DNA of 64,000 nucleotides from the NCBI GenBank assembly GCA_011526105.1, contig WYAZ01000194.1:1-64000 (forward strand). The letters run 5' to 3'. Both the position numbers and the translations under genes were made by a program. How positions within the stretch are numbered: the stretch's first letter is position 1; every line of letters begins with the position of its first letter. The notes beneath the pieces were generated by a model. The model did not search any database. It was not told the DNA's origin and was given only the letters and a program-made list of their open reading frames with translations. Origin of the DNA: Deltaproteobacteria bacterium. GTDB taxonomy: Bacteria; Myxococcota; Kuafuiibacteriia; Kuafuiibacteriales; Kuafuiibacteriaceae. This document shows positions 27,746-36,051 of this stretch, piece after piece.

Positions 27746-28563
27746 TTCTCGCGTGCCACCCGACCCTGGTGGAGCTCGTGGCCGAAGTCGACGAACGAGG
27801 TGTCGACGACGTCGCCCGCTTCCTCGAAGCGGTCCGCGAGCGAATCGCCGAGCACCAGTATCAGATCATGACCGACCCCACGATCCTCTATCCCGAGGAC
27901 CTGCGGGTCGTGACCTCCCTGGTCTCCCGAGATCCTCTGCCCGGCGGAGTCAAAGACGCACTTCTCACTCTCGGCTTCGTACCGGTGGGTGGTGACGGCG
28001 GCTCCGAGACCGAGCGCTCCCTCTTCTCGCGCTTTCAGCGGGGAAAGAAGCGCACTCAGCTCGACAAGTGGCAGGCGCCCTACCTCCGAGCCAAAGACGT
28101 CAGTCCCAAGCTCGGCGAACTCGAAGCCGCGCTCTTCGAAGAGATGCCCCGCGAGCCGTTGCACCTGTGTCACGAACAGGCCACGCGCGCGCTCGTCGAC
28201 AACGTGCGAACCGCCTTCCGGATCCTGCTCTCACCCTCCTTCGACGGTCTGAGCGAGCTCGAGTCGGCCATTCAGAAGGAGCGAGCGTCGAGCAAGGGAC
28301 GGTGGGTGCTCCATCCTTCGGCGGTGCGGGCGGTGGCGGCGTTCGTGGGCGCCTCGCTCCACCACGAGGCCAGCCGGACGGAGTGGTCCAAAGAGGGCTC
28401 CGGAGGATCACGGTTGCTGATCCGCGCTTCGGGCGGAGTCTTCGTGGAAAGCGACCCTGAGCTGCGGGTGATTCGCTTCGTTCGGGAGGGCCGGGAAGCA
28501 CTGCTGTCGGACTACGCCCGAAACGTCGTGGAACAGTCATTGACCGCAAGCGCCCAATCGTAG
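27724..28563 (+). CDS. Conserved-looking cytosolic protein, function unknown
   Basis: No family is recognised. A 279-residue soluble, largely helical protein from ATG 27724, with GGAGAGG upstream. It overlaps the preceding membrane-protein gene by 22 bases. It begins MGLKEELILACHPTLVELVAE. The middle has KKRTQLDKWQAPYLRAKDVS. The C-terminal third (~180-279) is more beta-like, with GGSRLLIRASGGVFVESDPELRVI (in short, GGVFVESDPELRVIRFVREG). There is no signal peptide, membrane helix or metal motif. A partner role with the neighbouring genes is possible but unproven. Confidence 0.6.
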   Translation: MGLKEELILACHPTLVELVAEVDERGVDDVARFLEAVRERIAEHQYQIMTDPTILYPEDLRVVTSLVSRDPLPGGVKDALLTLGFVPVGGDGGSETERSLFSRFQRGKKRTQLDKWQAPYLRAKDVSPKLGELEAALFEEMPREPLHLCHEQATRALVDNVRTAFRILLSPSFDGLSELESAIQKERASSKGRWVLHPSAVRAVAAFVGASLHHEASRTEWSKEGSGGSRLLIRASGGVFVESDPELRVIRFVREGREALLSDYARNVVEQSLTASAQS

Positions 28564-28578
28564 CTGAATCGGCCCGAC

Positions 28579-29907
28579 ATGCGGCGGTTCCCCATCACTC
28601 GCAGCCTTCACCCCACGCTGGCCACCGCGGCCGCGTTGCTTTTGCTCGCGAGCACGACGCACGCGCAAGGAGAGGCGGACACCGCGGAGGCCCCCAAGGC
28701 CACCGCCGGTCCCAAGCTCAAGGTCCTCGCGGTTCCATACCAAGCGATCTTCCGTAGCGTTCCGCAGGAGAAGCTCGAGCAGGCGACCGCCCTCTTGCAC
28801 AAGGAGCTCGCCGGAGGGGCGGAGGTCGTACGCGGCGCGGCGTCGACCGAACAGACCGCCGGGCTCGCCTCCCTCGATGGGGCGCGCGCGCTTTCGGCTC
28901 AAGCGGAGAAGGCCGAAGCCGACAAGGAGATCGAACGAGCCATCTCCCTTCGGAAGCAAGCCCTGCTCGCGTATGAGGCCAACGCCTCCGCCATCGTGGA
29001 CGCCGAGGAGTACCTCCTCGGCCATCACGCACTTGCCCGTGCGTTCAAGGCCGCCGGTCTGGACAAAGAGGCACAGCTGGCCCTCGATGTCGTGACTCGG
29101 ATGCACCCCGCCCTGCCTCTGCCTCGGGCTCAGTTCGATCGCTTGTACCGAAGCTGGTTTCGAAAGGCCGCGGAGGCCGCACTCAAGGAGAAGCGCGGCG
29201 AGATCTTGGTGGAGAGTGTGCTACCGGGCGCTGCGATCGAGCTCGATGGTCGCGAAATGGACGTGGCCCCCGTCGTCCTCGAGAAGGTGCTGCCCGGACG
29301 CCACCTCGTCCTCGCACGCATCGAAGGCGTGCCACCCTTTGGTGCCATCGTCGAGGTGACCCCCGGGAAACAGACCAAGGTCATTGCGCAATACGCCAAC
29401 ACCGCCGGCGGCTCGGATGTCGGCCGCGCTGCCGAGGCGGTCTCGCGCAACGAGATCCCCAAGGACGCGGTCGAGAGCGCGGCCCGAGCGGGAAAGCAGG
29501 TCGGCGCGCAGTTTGTGGTGCTCGGCGCCATGGTCAGGAATCAGAACGACGACAAGTTCCGAGTTCACACCTTCGTGGTCTCGGTCGCCAGCGCTGAGGT
29601 GGTGGCGGCGGAGCAGATCAGCTTCGATCTCGACTTCCTCACCGCAGAGTCCGACGTCCTCCGCATCGTCCGTTCGGTTCAGGCCGCGATGGAAGGCAAG
29701 AGCAAGGGCGGCGCCGCCATCGCCAGGATCGACGATCGCGTGCGAGGTTCGTCGACCGTCAACCGAGTCGACGGCTCTCCAGACGCACTGGCCGCCGCGC
29801 GAGCCCTCGAGAGGAAGCGCGGACTGAAGAAGACCAAGGACGGAAAACGTCCCGTGTTCCGCCCTCTCAAAGGCGGCTCCTTGGTCATCAAAGACGAAGA
29901 GGAGTAG
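28579..29907 (+). CDS. Secreted protein with helical and PEGA-like domains, function unknown
   Basis: A 442-residue exported protein (signal peptide ending TTHAQ). Residues ~50-200 are helical, with TPR-like Ala/Glu-rich stretches. Residues ~210-270 resemble a PEGA domain (ILVESVLPGAAIELDGREM, then VLEKVLPGRHLVLARIEGVPP). The remainder has VGAQFVVLGAMVRNQNDDKF, reminiscent of secreted myxobacterial FlgO/TolB-like domains, and a basic C-terminus (RKRGLKKTKDGKRP). It lies 15 bases after the unknown gene, likely in the same operon. PEGA domains are usually surface or cell-wall modules. Confidence 0.65.
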   Translation: MRRFPITRSLHPTLATAAALLLLASTTHAQGEADTAEAPKATAGPKLKVLAVPYQAIFRSVPQEKLEQATALLHKELAGGAEVVRGAASTEQTAGLASLDGARALSAQAEKAEADKEIERAISLRKQALLAYEANASAIVDAEEYLLGHHALARAFKAAGLDKEAQLALDVVTRMHPALPLPRAQFDRLYRSWFRKAAEAALKEKRGEILVESVLPGAAIELDGREMDVAPVVLEKVLPGRHLVLARIEGVPPFGAIVEVTPGKQTKVIAQYANTAGGSDVGRAAEAVSRNEIPKDAVESAARAGKQVGAQFVVLGAMVRNQNDDKFRVHTFVVSVASAEVVAAEQISFDLDFLTAESDVLRIVRSVQAAMEGKSKGGAAIARIDDRVRGSSTVNRVDGSPDALAAARALERKRGLKKTKDGKRPVFRPLKGGSLVIKDEEE

Positions 29908-29917
29908 AGCTCATCTC

Positions 29918-29935
29918 GAGGCCCCCGGCGGCCTC
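29918..29935. terminator. GC-rich hairpin between convergent genes
   Basis: GAGGCC (29918-29923) pairs with GGCCTC (29930-29935) around a six-base loop, between two convergent genes whose stops lie at 29907 and 29939. There is no T-run, so if it terminates transcription it may do so only partly. The bases just left of it, TAGAGCTCATCTC (29905-29917), match the ends of the MITE-like repeat described below. Confidence 0.4.
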
Positions 29936-29938
29936 AGT

Positions 29939-32029
29939 TCACTTCTTGCGGAGGCGGTTGAACACACCGCCGATGCCACTTTTGCTGTCCGGCTTCTTGG
30001 TGTCTCGGCTGTTGATCATGCGAATGCCGCGCGCGGCTTCGATGTTGTTCGGGTCGTACTCGAGGCACTTATTGAACCACTTCCGTGCGTCGTTCATGTC
30101 GCCCACCGCCGCCCCGATCTGACCGAGGAACTGATAGCCCATAGGCAGGTTCTCTTGCTCCGCCACCGCTCGACGAATCAGGTTGACCGCATCGTCCACC
30201 GCGTCTTTGTCCGCGAGGAAGGTCACCCACCCCTTGTAGGCGAAGAAGATGGCCTCGCCCGGGTTGAGTTCGATGGCCTTCTCGATCAGAGACATCGCAC
30301 CCGACAGGTCGCGGCGCTTGAGGTGCACCAGCGCCTCATCGAAGGTCTGCTCCGCCTTGAATATCTCGTGGATGTCCGTGGGGAGCCCACGACGTTGGCG
30401 CTCGAGATAGACGAGGTACTCGCCTCGCTTCTCGGGGCTCGTGAGCGTGTCGTAGGCCTCCTTGATGCGGGCGAAGAGCTCATCGAGCTTGGGCTTGCTC
30501 ATGCCCAGGTCCAGGCCCACAAAGGCGTCTTCATGCCACTGCTTGGCGAGCGAGAAGTACGCGCTGCGCAGACGCTCCTCGGGGACGTCCCCGCCGGTGG
30601 GCAGGTCGAAGGTCTCGAAGAAGTTCCGGGACATGTAGTCGTCGTAGGCCTGGTTCACACGGGCGCGGGCCTTTCGGTCCTCGGCCGTGCCGGGGCTCTC
30701 GGTGACGACGCTTCCGAAACGCGAACTCGAGGTGCTTCGCGACATTCCGTCCGCGAAAGAGAGGTTGAACTCACCGGACGTGCTCCGGGTGGTCGGCGCT
30801 TGGCTGGACGACGCGGCGTCGGGAAGGATGCACATGCCGGTTGTGAGCATGGCGAACAGCTGTGGTGCAATCGTCGCCGCCTCCTCGGCGCGTGCCCGAG
30901 TGATGCTCTTGTAGGTGGCGCGGTCGTCGATCAGCGCGGCGACGTTGTCCGCCGAGAAGGAGCGTCGGAACGCCGGCAACATCCGATCGAACTCCGGACT
31001 CCGTCGAAGGGGCTCGTCCTCGCGACCGGTGAAGAAGCGGATGATCTGCGGGGGATGAACGTAGCGCTTGATACCGTCGAAGATCACCTTCACCGCATCG
31101 AACTGGCCCTCCGGGACGCGGCCCACGAAGGCGTCCGTCTCTCGCCAGTGAAACGTACCTTGCCCCATGCCCACCGCCATGGGGAGCAGCTGGCCGGCGA
31201 GGAGCTTGTACGCAGTGGCCAACTCCTGATCCGTGGCGAGCTTGAGCTCGAGCAAGGCCTGCTGCAGCGTCTTCTTCTGCGACTTCATGAACGTGAGACA
31301 TCGCTCGAAGTCCGGTTCCGTGATGCGCCCACGACGCAGAAGGAGCGCCCCCACGTTCTCTCCGTCGGCGTTCGACTGCATGAACACCGGCTGACCACCC
31401 AGGAGGTAGACCCGGCGATGCACGCCTTGGTCCGTGAGGTCGATCATCCCGGTCAAGCGATCGTAGCGAGCGGTCGACAGCACCAGCGCCACCGGCACGT
31501 CTTCGAGTGAGCCGTCGGCGGGCAGCGGTGGAAACGGCCGCGAGCCTCCGGTCAGTATCGCACCCGTGTCGCTGAGCGTGGCGGTGCCGACCCCCGCCTC
31601 CGAGGCGGCCCGCTCGACCTTGTCGCCGAACTCGGGGCACTCGTCATCCTCCGGGATCAGCGACAGGGCGTCGTCCACGAGACGCCCGAGGTGTTCGAGG
31701 TCGATCGGCTTCCCGAGGAACTCGATGACCTGATACTTCTCCCGAGCCTCGACCGCGGTCTTTGGGTTCTTGAAGACCCCGCTCATCATCACGAGCTGGG
31801 TGCGTGCGCCGTGCTCCGAACTCCGGATGGCCTCGGCCACCGCGAAGCCGTTCTTCTTGGGGAGGAGAAAATCGATGACGACGAGGTGAGGTTTTCCTTC
31901 TTCGAAGGCCTCGATGCCCCTCACCCCATCTGCGGCGGTTCCCACCACGTACCCTCGCCCGCTCAAATGATCGCGGATGAGGGCTCGGATGGGCTCTTCA
32001 TCGTCTACGACCAGGACCCTGTGCGGCAT
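29939..32029 (-). CDS. Response regulator - DUF4388-like - J-like - TPR fusion
   Basis: A 696-residue multidomain protein. Residues 1-125 are a receiver domain with Asp9/Asp10, phospho-acceptor Asp53 and Lys107 (FLGKPI). Residues ~175-340 are DUF4388-like (YDRLTGMIDLTDQG, VGALLLRRGRITEPDF). Residues ~470-545 resemble a DnaJ J-domain, ending RIKEAYDTLTSPEKRGEY, but the diagnostic HPD is HED (499-501). Residues ~560-670 hold TPRs (AMSLIEKAIELNPGEA, ARKWFNKCLEYDPNN). The ATG at 32029 was chosen because the upstream frame is unrelated. It follows sppA by 88 bases. It could receive a phosphate signal and bind an Hsp70 or another partner. Confidence 0.83.
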   Translation of the reverse strand: MPHRVLVVDDEEPIRALIRDHLSGRGYVVGTAADGVRGIEAFEEGKPHLVVIDFLLPKKNGFAVAEAIRSSEHGARTQLVMMSGVFKNPKTAVEAREKYQVIEFLGKPIDLEHLGRLVDDALSLIPEDDECPEFGDKVERAASEAGVGTATLSDTGAILTGGSRPFPPLPADGSLEDVPVALVLSTARYDRLTGMIDLTDQGVHRRVYLLGGQPVFMQSNADGENVGALLLRRGRITEPDFERCLTFMKSQKKTLQQALLELKLATDQELATAYKLLAGQLLPMAVGMGQGTFHWRETDAFVGRVPEGQFDAVKVIFDGIKRYVHPPQIIRFFTGREDEPLRRSPEFDRMLPAFRRSFSADNVAALIDDRATYKSITRARAEEAATIAPQLFAMLTTGMCILPDAASSSQAPTTRSTSGEFNLSFADGMSRSTSSSRFGSVVTESPGTAEDRKARARVNQAYDDYMSRNFFETFDLPTGGDVPEERLRSAYFSLAKQWHEDAFVGLDLGMSKPKLDELFARIKEAYDTLTSPEKRGEYLVYLERQRRGLPTDIHEIFKAEQTFDEALVHLKRRDLSGAMSLIEKAIELNPGEAIFFAYKGWVTFLADKDAVDDAVNLIRRAVAEQENLPMGYQFLGQIGAAVGDMNDARKWFNKCLEYDPNNIEAARGIRMINSRDTKKPDSKSGIGGVFNRLRKK

Positions 32030-32117
32030 TGAGCGTGACCCAGGCCACCCGAACCTGGCCTCGCGGGGTCGCGAGCTCGGCGGATGAACCCAGAGAGGTG
32101 TATCACCGGGCCGAGTT

Positions 32118-34508
32118 TCAGTCGAATTCCACCAATGCGGGTAAAACCGCCAAAGGCCCCTCGGTCTTGCCACGAAGGGCGGCCACCAAGAGGCCTGCCA
32201 GAGCGCGAGCGTGCCTGGGGACCATCGAGCCGAGATCCACCTCGGATGACTCGTTCCCGGCCACGAATCGCCGAACTGCCGAACCGAACCCGCGCCGGTC
32301 ACTCGGGAGTACGACCAATTCGACCTCCGTCCCTTCCGGCAGGCCGGCCTCGAGCCGCGCCCGAACGACCGCCTCCGTGAAACCGCCGAGTTCATCAACC
32401 AGGCCAAGCTCCTTGGCGACACGTCCGGTGAAGACTCGACCTTCGGCCATGCTGTGCACCTTCTCCATCGGGAGGTCTCGGCCCTCGGACACGACGCGAA
32501 GGAACTGACGGTAGAGGAACCCGACTTCCCGCCGCATCATCGCGCGCTCACTCTCACTCATGTCGAGCACGACGCTGTCCCGCGTGGCGCCTTCCCCGCG
32601 CTTGACGACGTCCGCGGTGATGCCGAGCTTGGCGAGAAATGCCTCCGGCGAGATCCCGAGCCCATACACGCCGATCGATCCCGTGATGCTGGTCGGCTGT
32701 GCATAGATGGCACGAGCGGGCGCGGCGACGTAGTAGCCCCCGCTCGCCGCGACGTCTCCCATGCTCGCGATCACCGGCTTCGTCGCGTTCACCTTCTTGA
32801 CCGCCCGCGCCATCAGATCGGCCGCGAGCGCGTCCCCGCCTGGGCTGTTGATCGCGAGGACGATGCCCACCACCCGAGGATCCTTCTCGGCGGACTCGAG
32901 GGCGGCGACGATCGACTTCGCCCCGACGGTGCGCATGAAGCCGAAAGGCTGGTCCTCGGAATCACCGCCGGTCATCGCGGCGTCGATGGGAATGACCGCG
33001 ATTTGCGGCGGATGGTCCCAGCGCGATCGTGCTTCGGGGAGGACGTCCCGGGGCTCGGCGAGGCGAACAAAACCGCCGTACTGGCTCGAAAGCCAGGCCT
33101 CCACCTCATCCGGATACAAGACGGCGTCGACCAGACCGATGTCCTTCGCCTCGGTCGCGGTCAAGGTGCCTCGGTCGATGAGTTCGAGGACCGCGCTCGG
33201 CGGCAGGGACCGGCCGTCCGCGAGGCCGGCGGTGAGGGTGGAGAAGAAGCCATCCACGAGACCACTCAAGCTCTCGCGCTGTTCGGGGCTCATCGAGGAA
33301 CGCGTGAAGCTCTCGGGCGCGCTCTTGTAGCGACCGACGCGTTCGACCTCCAGACGCACCCCCAGACGGTCGAGCGCATCTCCGAAGAACAACACCGACG
33401 CCGCCACTCCGTCTACGGACAGGAGCAGGGGTGGAGGGAGCACGATGCGCGTGCACGCGGATGCGATGTACAGCTCGACATCGCTGGTCCCACCGAGCTG
33501 ACAGTCGACCCGTCGCCCGGTGGCCTTGACCTTCTGCAGACCCGCGCGCACCTCCTGGGCTCGACCCCAACCGATCTCGAGGGGCGCGATGCGCACGAAG
33601 AGACCCGCGAGGTCGGGCGCCTTGGCGAGGCGCTCGAGCATGAGGGGCACCGCGCCATAACTGCCGTACTCGAAGCGGCGCTCGAAGAGGTTGAAGGAGG
33701 GGTCGGGCTCGAGGTCACCTGCGAGCTCGATGACCGCGACGCGGGAAGGCCGAATCAGCGGGGGGCCGGCCTCCGCACGCAGCGCCAGCTCGCCCAAGAA
33801 TACCTCGGCCGCCGCCATCTCACGCTCGGTCTTGAGCGTGCCTCCCATCAAGAGCTTTCCGAACACCAGACCGAGCTGAAAGCTCGTGCGGAATTGCATG
33901 TCGGTCGCCGCGCCAACGAGCAAGCCATCGATCGGCTCGAGTTCCAGGCGAACGTCGATGCCGGGGCGACCGCGGTCCCAGCTCACCGCCTGGTCATCGA
34001 AGAACCGCCACCGACCCGAGAGGAGCAGACGCTCGTCGAAGAAGCGGAACGCGAGGCCCGCGTCGTAGATCCGGGGCCCGAGGTTCTCCGCGATGTCCCT
34101 CGTGGAAAGAGAGATGGCGAGGGAGCGAAAGAGACGCCAGGAGAGGCCGAAGGCCCAGTCGGTCCCGAGCAGGGGGTTGCTGACCGAAGCGCCGAGCGAC
34201 ACTGGACCGAGCTGCCGCGCCACACCAAAGCTCCACACTGTGTCGGCGTAGACTTCGCCGATCGCGTTCCACTCGACCGCCGCGCCGAGGGTGAGAAAGC
34301 TCCCGAGGGGGAGAGCCGAAAACATGCCAAAGCTCGTCGCCGCGTCTTTGGTGTTGCGACCCGCGAGGAGGCGGAGCTCTGGACCGGCGACGAAACCCAA
34401 CCCGGCCGGGTTCTGCTTCAGGGCGTAAGCGTCATCGACCTCGGCCGGCAGCCGAATCGGCGTGGGCATCGAGACCAGGAGAGCGGCGATCAGGGCCGAA
34501 ACAGACAT
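32118..34508 (-). CDS. sppA: Signal peptide peptidase SppA with N-terminal barrel-like domain
   Basis: A 796-residue S49 serine peptidase. Residues ~1-22 are a signal peptide. Residues ~25-245 look like a beta-barrel or beta-rich exported domain (QNPAGLGFVAGPELRLLAGR, SLGASVSNPLLGTDWAFGLS). From ~255 the tandem SppA repeats follow. The catalytic pair is Lys395 (VGRYKSAPES) and Ser589 (GDVAASGGYYVA), 194 residues apart, near the 200 in E. coli SppA (Lys209/Ser409). SppA cleaves residual signal peptides in the membrane. Here the extra domain replaces the usual N-terminal membrane anchor, so location and substrate may differ. Confidence 0.85.
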   Translation of the reverse strand: MSVSALIAALLVSMPTPIRLPAEVDDAYALKQNPAGLGFVAGPELRLLAGRNTKDAATSFGMFSALPLGSFLTLGAAVEWNAIGEVYADTVWSFGVARQLGPVSLGASVSNPLLGTDWAFGLSWRLFRSLAISLSTRDIAENLGPRIYDAGLAFRFFDERLLLSGRWRFFDDQAVSWDRGRPGIDVRLELEPIDGLLVGAATDMQFRTSFQLGLVFGKLLMGGTLKTEREMAAAEVFLGELALRAEAGPPLIRPSRVAVIELAGDLEPDPSFNLFERRFEYGSYGAVPLMLERLAKAPDLAGLFVRIAPLEIGWGRAQEVRAGLQKVKATGRRVDCQLGGTSDVELYIASACTRIVLPPPLLLSVDGVAASVLFFGDALDRLGVRLEVERVGRYKSAPESFTRSSMSPEQRESLSGLVDGFFSTLTAGLADGRSLPPSAVLELIDRGTLTATEAKDIGLVDAVLYPDEVEAWLSSQYGGFVRLAEPRDVLPEARSRWDHPPQIAVIPIDAAMTGGDSEDQPFGFMRTVGAKSIVAALESAEKDPRVVGIVLAINSPGGDALAADLMARAVKKVNATKPVIASMGDVAASGGYYVAAPARAIYAQPTSITGSIGVYGLGISPEAFLAKLGITADVVKRGEGATRDSVVLDMSESERAMMRREVGFLYRQFLRVVSEGRDLPMEKVHSMAEGRVFTGRVAKELGLVDELGGFTEAVVRARLEAGLPEGTEVELVVLPSDRRGFGSAVRRFVAGNESSEVDLGSMVPRHARALAGLLVAALRGKTEGPLAVLPALVEFD

Positions 34509-34567
34509 GCGCTGCGCACACTGGCGAGGTCCCAGGTTTTCTGCAACTGCCGCGAAAGCAGGGACGC

Positions 34568-35974
34568 TCAGCCCGGCGGAACGACGGCAGCCCGGGCGTC
34601 CTCGCCCTCCGTCGGCTCTCCCTGGGCCAGCCGCTCTTCGGCGAGGATCTGCGCCAACGTGTTCGAGCCTAGGATCCGGTCGAGCTCGACATCGGCCTCG
34701 TCGAGCCGCGCGAAGGCACGCAGCACCAGACCGGGGGGCTCATCCGCTGAAGATACGCCGGCGCCATCGTTGCGCATCACCCGGACGAGCTCCGCCAGCG
34801 TGGTCCGATGGGACGGATGGCCCGGCTGGTAGGCCTGCTCCTCCTCGCCCGCGCTCACCACGACCAACCCGCCCTCCACGAGGCGCTCTAGGATCCTACG
34901 GATTTCTCGTGGGGGACCGGGCACCGACTGCAGGATGAGGTCGCCGCTCAGCCGACCGCGGCCGGCGTCGAAGTGCTCGTGGATGAGCACGAGCAACCAA
35001 GCCGCGACGCGCTCGGCATGACGTTGCGAGAGCTTGGCGTGATCTTGCTCGGGTTCGTAGGTGGCGGCGTTCTGCGCCGCGAACGTGATCGTGGCGCCGA
35101 TGAGGGCGACCATCCAGCTCACGTAGATCCAGATGACCGACAACGGCACCACGCTGAGCGAACCGTAGATGGTAGAGTACGTGATCGCCTTGGTCGCGTA
35201 GACGGCATAGAGGCGCTTTGCGATCTCCCAGATCGTGCCCGCCACAACCCCGCCGATCAGCGCGTGGCGCACCCCCACCCGCGTGTTGGGGATGATGAGG
35301 TACGCCAGCGTGAAGCCCACCCAGGTGAAGACGATCGGAAGGAGCGTCGTCACGAGGCGCCCTCCGGGGATGAGCTCTGCGAGGGCCTGCACGATCTCGT
35401 GACGCTGAACGCTCGCGGTCACGGTGAGAGAGACACCGAAGAGCAGCGGGCCCAAGGTCAGAAGGGGCCAGTACGCTTGGAAGCGACGCAGGATCGAGCG
35501 GTCTTGCTTCAGACCCCAGATGTCATTGAAGGCCTTCTCGATGTTGGTGAGCAGGGAGAGGGAAGTCACCAGCAAGAAGATCACACCGAGGCCGCCGATG
35601 GCGGAGGCGGAGACGACAAACTGGTCGAGAAAAGCGATGACCTTTTCTTGGTGACCCACTGAGAGCAGATCAGCCATCCGTTCTTTGAGCCGCTCGCGCG
35701 AATCGTCGAGCCCACCGAAGGCGGTGAAGACGAAGAAGATGACCGCGAGCGCCGGAACCAGCGACAGAATGGTCGTGTAGGTCAGGGCCGCCGCCCGCAG
35801 TCGCAGACGCTCGCGCGAGAAACCCGTCCACATGATGAAGAGGGTGCGGACGAACAGCACCAGGGGACGTCGGGAGCGGGGGAGGCGCGAGAAGCGCTCG
35901 TGCGACCAGAGATCGCCTCGCACGTAGGCCTCGAGCCGGGAGAGCTCCTCCCTGGCCTGCGTCAGGAAGGACAC
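34568..35974 (-). CDS. YihY/BrkB-family inner-membrane protein
   Basis: A 468-residue protein of the YihY/BrkB (former RNase BN) family. The first ~290 residues carry six hydrophobic helices, with the family marks RAAALTYTTILSLVPALAVI, LLTNIEKAFNDIWG and LIGGVVAGTIWEIAKRLYAVY (seen here as GTIWEIAKRLYAVY). The C-terminal ~150 residues are cytosolic, with a winged-helix-like segment (REIRRILERLVEGGLVVV). This extension is longer than in typical family members. The GTG at 35974 starts just before the hydrophilic N-terminus; the frame further up is Arg/Pro-rich. The YihY role is not settled, with membrane permeability or transport suggested. Confidence 0.85.
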   Translation of the reverse strand: MSFLTQAREELSRLEAYVRGDLWSHERFSRLPRSRRPLVLFVRTLFIMWTGFSRERLRLRAAALTYTTILSLVPALAVIFFVFTAFGGLDDSRERLKERMADLLSVGHQEKVIAFLDQFVVSASAIGGLGVIFLLVTSLSLLTNIEKAFNDIWGLKQDRSILRRFQAYWPLLTLGPLLFGVSLTVTASVQRHEIVQALAELIPGGRLVTTLLPIVFTWVGFTLAYLIIPNTRVGVRHALIGGVVAGTIWEIAKRLYAVYATKAITYSTIYGSLSVVPLSVIWIYVSWMVALIGATITFAAQNAATYEPEQDHAKLSQRHAERVAAWLLVLIHEHFDAGRGRLSGDLILQSVPGPPREIRRILERLVEGGLVVVSAGEEEQAYQPGHPSHRTTLAELVRVMRNDGAGVSSADEPPGLVLRAFARLDEADVELDRILGSNTLAQILAEERLAQGEPTEGEDARAAVVPPG

Positions 35975-36051
35975 CCGGCGAGGATAAGCGAAAGGTGGAG
36001 CCGCGCCTACTTTTCGGGGACGCCGGGAGAGAGCTGCGCTAACAAAGGGGC

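Noticed and set aside
32030-32422. Upstream extension of the receiver fusion protein
   Set aside because: It would overlap the 3' end of sppA, and the protein begins as a normal receiver at the ATG 32029.
32454-34832. Long open frame on the plus strand opposite sppA
   Set aside because: It is antiparallel to a gene with clear catalytic residues, is Arg/Glu/His-rich with no domain or signal, and is expected from the high GC at third positions.
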